This document shows, piece after piece, positions 59,037-64,000 of a stretch of 64,000 bases of DNA. A program made the position numbers and the translations under genes. The notes under the pieces are model-generated. The model was not told the origin of the DNA. It saw only the letters and a program-made list of their open reading frames with translations, and ran no database searches. Origin of the DNA: Hydractinia symbiolongicarpus (Eukaryota; Cnidaria; Hydrozoa; Anthoathecata; Hydractiniidae); NCBI RefSeq assembly GCF_029227915.1, contig NC_079879.1:23390501-23454500 (forward strand), in the 5' to 3' direction. Positions within the stretch are counted from its first letter, which is position 1. Each line of letters opens with the position of its first letter.

Positions 59037-59172
59037 GATATACAATAGGTAAACATAGGTTATTGAGATTTATTAACCCGAGGTGATTTATATTCAACGA
59101 CGCGCAGCGGAGTTGAATATAATATCACCGAGGGTTAATAAATCCAATAACCTATGTTTACCTATTGTATAT
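59037..59172. repeat. Large imperfect palindrome, arms about 61 bp
   Basis: Arm 59037-59098 and its complement 59112-59172 share ATACAATAGGTAAACATAGG and TTATTAACCC with few mismatches. The spacer is about 13 bp (CG-rich, GACGCGCAGCGGA). It looks like a foldback MITE. A second pair, TTATTATATACCC at 59180 and GGGTATATAATAA at 59460, brackets the next 290 bp. Confidence 0.8.
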
Positions 59173-60041
59173 ATGTTTTATTATATACCCAAAAGAGATT
59201 TCTTTGTTTTGATGTTTTTGTAAAAAGAATTTTCTCGACAAAAAAGTTCCCGCCATTTCACGTGTTTGGAAATCGACCAATCAGAAAACGGACCACTAAG
59301 AAACAACCAATCACAGTTAATTACGATAAAAAGTAATGAGGCGGAAAGGATAAAATCAAAACATGCGTTTACGAATGTTTTGTCAAAACTATTGTTACGT
59401 CACAAGCATTGAATAATACGGGTGGAATACGATTATTTATTCAATGGCTGTTTTTGCTTACGGGTATATAATAATAATATATATTTAAGTACACGTAATT
59501 CTTGTACTTCTTTTTTAAATGATAACTCATGTCGCAAACCTAATTTGTAAAATATTCATTTATTTTTGCAAGAGACATTTATCCCAAAATATGATTAAAA
59601 AAAATTACACTTAGAAAATTTAGGACACATTTTATCTGTTAAGCATTCGTCACTTCGTTCATTCAAGATGCATTTGTTCACATCCTCGCATGTTTATGTT
59701 ACACAAGTTAATAATTTATCGAGCAGAATATGCTTTTCGAGACCGTAATGGCGGCTAACTTAGTATCATTTTGAAAGAAACAAAAGAAAACAAAGTTTAA
59801 ATTCACATTCTAAATTTAGCCGAACTTGTTATCGTTAGTTTTCCTTAAAAAAACAAAGAGAAATGTATAAACTGGTTTCTACTCTACACATGACATGATC
59901 CAAAGTCGCTTCTTTTGCGTCAGGTAAAAAGCGTGTACAATTCGCTAGTAGTATTTTCTGGAGCTTCCTTATCATGAAATAACCCATGTCGCGGTCCACA
60001 CAGGTCACAAAATTCGGAAAATATTGTGGTCAGCAACAATT

Positions 60042-60532
60042 AACATGTTTTAAAAGTTAGCACGTTTTAAAAGTTGGCATGTTTTATAAGTTAGCATGCT
60101 TTAAAAGTTAGCCTGTTTTAAAAGTTAGCCTGTTTTAGAGGTTAGCCTGTTTTAAAAATTAGCCTGTTTTAAAAGTTAGCCTGTTCTAAAAGTTAGCCTG
60201 TTTTAAAAGTTAGAATGCTTTAAAAGTTCGTCTGTTTTGAAAGTTAGCTTGTTTTAAAAGTTAGCATGCATTAAGAGTTAGTATGTTTTAAAAGTTACCC
60301 TGTTTTAAAAGTTAGCATGCTTTAAAAGTTAGTATGTTTTAAAAGTTAGTATGTTTTAAAAGTTAGCATGCTTTAAAAGTTAGCATGTTTTAAAAGTTAG
60401 CATGCTTTAAAAGTTAGCATGTTTTAAAAGTTAGCATGCTTTAAAAGTTAGCATGCTTTAAAAGTTAGCATGTTTTAAAAGTTAGCATGTTTTAAAAGTT
60501 AGCATGTTTTAAAAGTTAGGCTGTTTTAGAAG
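60042..60532 (+). repeat. 17-bp minisatellite, about 29 units
   Basis: Unit GTTAGCATGTTTTAAAA with variants AGCATGC, AGCCTG and AGTATG. Units are mixed, with the AGCCTG type grouped in the left third and AGCATG types on the right. Confidence 0.95.
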
Positions 60533-60727
60533 CGTGCTGGAGAGCGACTAGCAAATCTAAAACTCTAATTGCTTCACCTACGTGCAAGCAAACGTAGCTG
60601 GTTTGTCGCTTACTTACTGTAGATCATTGACCGTCGGACTCTTTTGTTCATAATTGAATAAAAACGATAAAACTGCCTTCTATTTTTCTTGTTAAAGAAT
60701 TAACTTTTTAATTTTTAGTCCAATAAT

Positions 60728-61087
60728 TTATATTAAGGGGTACCTTTTTTTGCTATGTGACAACAGACAATATATCCAACAGCTTAACCTAAAGTCGTTT
60801 AATGAAGTGTTGGAATAGTTTTGGGAGATGGATACGCGGCCTTGAGATTGCAAAGCAAGCCTATTTCTAAGCCCAATTTGAGTCTTTTGACCTTTAGCAT
60901 CTGGACTGGTAAAAATGTAAAATTTGTTTAAACACCAATCTATAAGGCCCGGAGATTGTTGTTTGCCCACTTGCCACAAATGTAACTCACTGCTATTTTT
61001 TGAGAAAGCTTTTGTAAGGCCACTGACGGTGCCAGTTTTTTTTAAATATTTAGTTGTTATGCCCATGAATGGATTTTTTTCTCGCAA
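60728..61087 (-). other. Exon-like frame with weak Ig V-set resemblance
   Basis: An open frame with protein-like composition: GTVSGLTKAFSKNSSELHLW, FYIFTSPDAKGQKTQIGLRN and RVSISQNYSNTSLNDFRL followed by Ile-Tyr-Cys. The order R-V-S-I ... N-x-S-L ... L ... Y-x-C is reminiscent of the E and F strands of an Ig-like V-set domain, but the usual DxGxYxC is not intact. An upstream 5' exon (61234-61184, ending Y|GTAAGT) could join in phase via the acceptor at about 61098. It may be a pseudo-exon of a surface receptor. Low certainty. Confidence 0.25.
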
Positions 61088-61249
61088 ACAGACAGCTAAC
61101 TAAAGACAAATAGAAAAATTAAAAATTTTGTAAAAAATATGTTATATAAAATATAATATATAAAAAAGTCTTTACTTACAATAAGAAATATATTTCATCC
61201 TGATAATGGTATATTTCTTCCTCTTCTTCCTCTAAATATTTACAATCAA

Positions 61250-62755
61250 AAAGAAATTGATAACAAATTTGTCACGAAGAGTGATATGAATCAGTTATTC
61301 AGGGTAGATGGTTAAGAAAATGAATAGTGTTATAACCGTATATTCAGGAAAATGTACTTTTATTTTAAAAATAAAAATAAAAATAAATAAATAAATAAGT
61401 AGAAAATTGTTATGTTAATAATTGCAGCTATGCCCCAGTACGTTTTTTTTCTTGATAGCAGAAAGCGCCGATTAGAAACAAAGAGGTCTGCAAACGAAAT
61501 TGACTGAGATGACCGAGTATTTTGAACAATTTTTGTAACTTATAGTTAAACTTTGTTTTCAGGGAAACGTTATTGAAATGTTAACGATTATGTTATGTTG
61601 TAAAGTTGTACTAATAAAAGTAATAAAAATATTACAGTTTTTTGCTGGTCATAAAAGCAGGATGTAGTCAAATATATTTAGAATTATTTATTTAAAAAAT
61701 AAGAATGCTAGAGAACTAATTTTGCGAATAAAATTTTGGTATTAAATAATTCGAATGGTGAATTTAAAAAACGCATGTCTAAAAGCCAAAAAAAACCAAA
61801 GCGGCTTGTGCTTCATTTTTTAAATCTATAATTATCCTAAGCTAAAATCAGAAATACTATAAATGCACGTGTCTATTTTCTACTCAATTTTCTTCGCGCT
61901 CTTGGAATAAAATTAAAAAATGAATATTATTTCTTTGAAATAAACAACAAACTTTTTCAAAAATTTCATTTTGCAGTATAATTTATTCAAGTTATCATAC
62001 TTTCTAAAAATTATGCATTAGAAAAGGAATGAAAATAGCGTAAATTTTATTTGTAATTAAAACCCCTTCGCGCTTAAAACTTAATATTGCTATCCATCTG
62101 GATTTTGGAAGCGAGCAACACGAGTTTTTAGGCATTCTCATTGGCTTAGCGCTCTTGACGACGGGCGATTTGGAGCGGTATTGTTAGTTTTTGTCTAGAA
62201 GCAGAAAAAGCAATTTTTAAGAAGCATTGGAAATGATTATATATCTAACTCCCATAATCCATTGAGAAAATAGGTTAGAAACAACAACGATGTCAAGTTT
62301 AACAGTTAAAAAACCAGATTTTGCAATATTCTATCTGGATGCTTCTTTAACATGGCTAGTTAACTAGCTGCATTGTCCATAAAGAAGGTTATCTACATAG
62401 TTTTACCAGAAACACTAAATACAGGACGACGAAATTATAACAAATACGTCTCCTCTCATTTGTATTCGTTCCTTCAGCTTTTTGGTTACTCAGTCAATTT
62501 AAAACTTGTTGAAACCCATGTTTTTCTTGGCTAGATAACTAGCTAGCTAGTTAAAAAAATTACTTTGCACATTCAACTTTTCACATTTTTCTGTAAGTGT
62601 CGAACATCGTAATGTTTTGTTTACATGGATTTATTCCATAGGGACTTTCGAATTCTGCATAGAATGTATGTTTTTAGACAGGACTGTTTCAATTTTTTAC
62701 TTCGAGTGTTAACGAAAGTAGTGGTAATGGATAATATTACCTTGTGGGGGAAAAA
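61250..62755. other. AT-rich non-coding stretch
   Basis: No supportable gene or repeat family. Confidence 0.4.
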
Positions 62756-62757
62756 AT

Positions 62758-62876
62758 AGTCGGGGGCTATTTATTTCGCACATTCTGAGTGTTCCAAGTG
62801 CTCCAACTAGCATTTCTTTGGTAATTTGGGGCATTTAAAATCGAATCTCAGGTACGAAAGAAATAGCCCCTAAATT
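62758..62876. mobile_element. Small MITE-like element with about 20-bp inverted ends
   Basis: GGGGGCTATTTATTTCGCAC at 62763 pairs with GTACGAAAGAAATAGCCCC ending near 62870, with few mismatches, enclosing about 75 bp. No coding. Confidence 0.4.
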
Positions 62877-63019
62877 TTTAAAAGTGACTTAATTTTTCCT
62901 CGGCCAAAATTTCCCCCGATTATTTTTTCACCTACTAGCATTTTTTCCCGATTTTTTTATACCTGATTAAGGAATTTACCCCGATTTTTTTCTTTTATCC
63001 TAAACTTTTTTTCACATTG

Positions 63020-63367
63020 TTACCACATTAATAAATTACAAGGAAGATTACAAAAAAGGATGAGGGACATAAAAACGTAACGGTTCTCAGTTCTTTTCAT
63101 TTCGAGAAGCAAGGGATAAGTTGTCAATTCTATGATAAACTTTGTTAGCTTTTTTACGGCTTCAGTGATGCATGCTGCTTTAAAGCTATTAAAATCGAAA
63201 TCAGTACACCCTTGCAAGTACTGGTCCATCTCGAAGATCCACTTGGTATGTAATGCTTTGACTTGTGACAAATTTAGGGAAACTTTTTCGTCTGCTGGAG
63301 CTTTTCCTTCGTGGTTCAGCCGGGGGTAATCGGTTATTATCTCAGGTGAGAAATTGCCGCCAAACAA
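63020..63367 (-). pseudogene. Transposase C-terminal remnant, pogo/DDE-like
   Basis: The frame contains LNLSQVKALHTKWIFEMDQY and FKAACITEAVKK. The order (LK-x-LH-x-KW-x-x-EM-x-x-x-L ... GF/FK-x-AGI-x-AV) resembles the tail of DDE_1-type (pogo/jerky-like) transposases. The catalytic core is not found in the window on this strand, and the last residues diverge into low-complexity sequence. Assignment rests on family memory of this tail and is uncertain. Confidence 0.35.
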
Positions 63368-64000
63368 ATGGAAACCAAGTTACTAGACAATTCCTCTCTT
63401 CTCACTAATGGTGTCAGAGATGGCACCGTACTCGTTTATTTTTAAAAGAGCTCCGTAAAGCTTCCTACGTCTTCATACACATTGCCTTAATAAAAACATC
63501 TAAAAAATCAATATACTTTTGGATAATTTTTTTAGTTAATTTTGGGGCACTAATAGGGTAATTGGAAGAACAGAAGAAATGTATGTGAGGACTATCTTTA
63601 AACTCAAACTCTAATCCTATGACATAATACGTAATTTTCCCTAGAGAACTATTTATTACAATCTCATTAAAAAAATATTGAAAATCTTATCTACGTAATA
63701 TTAAAAATGCTTTGCGCCATAAAACAACAGAGTCTGTGTTCGATTTATCACTAATGATAGACCCAAAATTCAACTATAAAATTATTCTTGCCAATTCATT
63801 CCAACGAGAATCAGCACAAGATAGTGTCATAACAAATGTTGGTAACCCTAATTGCTTTACCATAGCTTAAATTTCGAGAAGGAATCTCTTGCAATGTATA
63901 AATGTGGCTTTATTGTGTTTATGAAGTGAAATCCTTTACATGCTGCAACAAAATTAGAATTGGAAGATAGCATTTTATTAAAGCTATGCTTAATGTACTC

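Overview
This window is AT-rich metazoan DNA. Genes have GT-AG introns, and mobile-element fragments and microsatellites fill much of the space between them. The gene set is animal, and the repeat content fits a cnidarian. A hydrozoan is my best guess: three genes carry a splice acceptor 6-12 nt before the ATG, as expected from spliced-leader addition, and the surface-protein architecture fits. This is inference; no rRNA or mitochondrial marker is present.

Layout. 1-4.5 kb: AT-rich DNA with a short Helitron-like element. 4.57-23.29 kb: a two-exon UQCRH gene (+), split by an 18.4 kb intron. That intron holds a hAT-like transposon inserted in a CRE-octamer-rich repeat, tRNA-derived SINEs, and a complete 17-exon gene on the opposite strand (20170 to 13118). 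The nested gene encodes a 1080-residue protein joining a degenerate Ki-67-type FHA domain, a short coiled coil, two C2H2 fingers, a Crypton-type tyrosine recombinase and a SANT-like tail. 23.8-26.8 kb: CDK10 (+). 27.7-30.6 kb: a CapA-type metallophosphatase-like gene (+). 32.7-35.7 kb: a TP53I3/PIG3-type quinone oxidoreductase (+).

38.4-42.4 kb: two near-identical 650-bp direct repeats, each with a 22-bp hairpin, flank two intronless ORFs of unknown family and a GC-richer, G-tract-bearing segment. This is a candidate undescribed mobile element. 44.2 kb: a THAP-domain pseudogene. 45.2-56.4 kb (-): the 3' part of a secreted or surface protein gene with 12 exons in view. It has a PA14-like N-terminal region, six FN3 exons and a terminal PAN/apple exon, and its last intron holds a perfect 779-bp (CTGT)n array attached to a Helitron-like 3' end. 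57-64 kb: mostly non-coding, with a palindrome, a 17-bp minisatellite, a weak Ig-like ORF and a pogo-like transposase remnant.

All multi-exon models were assembled by hand from splice sites and checked for phase continuity; none was compared with transcripts. UQCRH, CDK10 and TP53I3 are housekeeping genes on the same strand. No operon-like co-function is evident.
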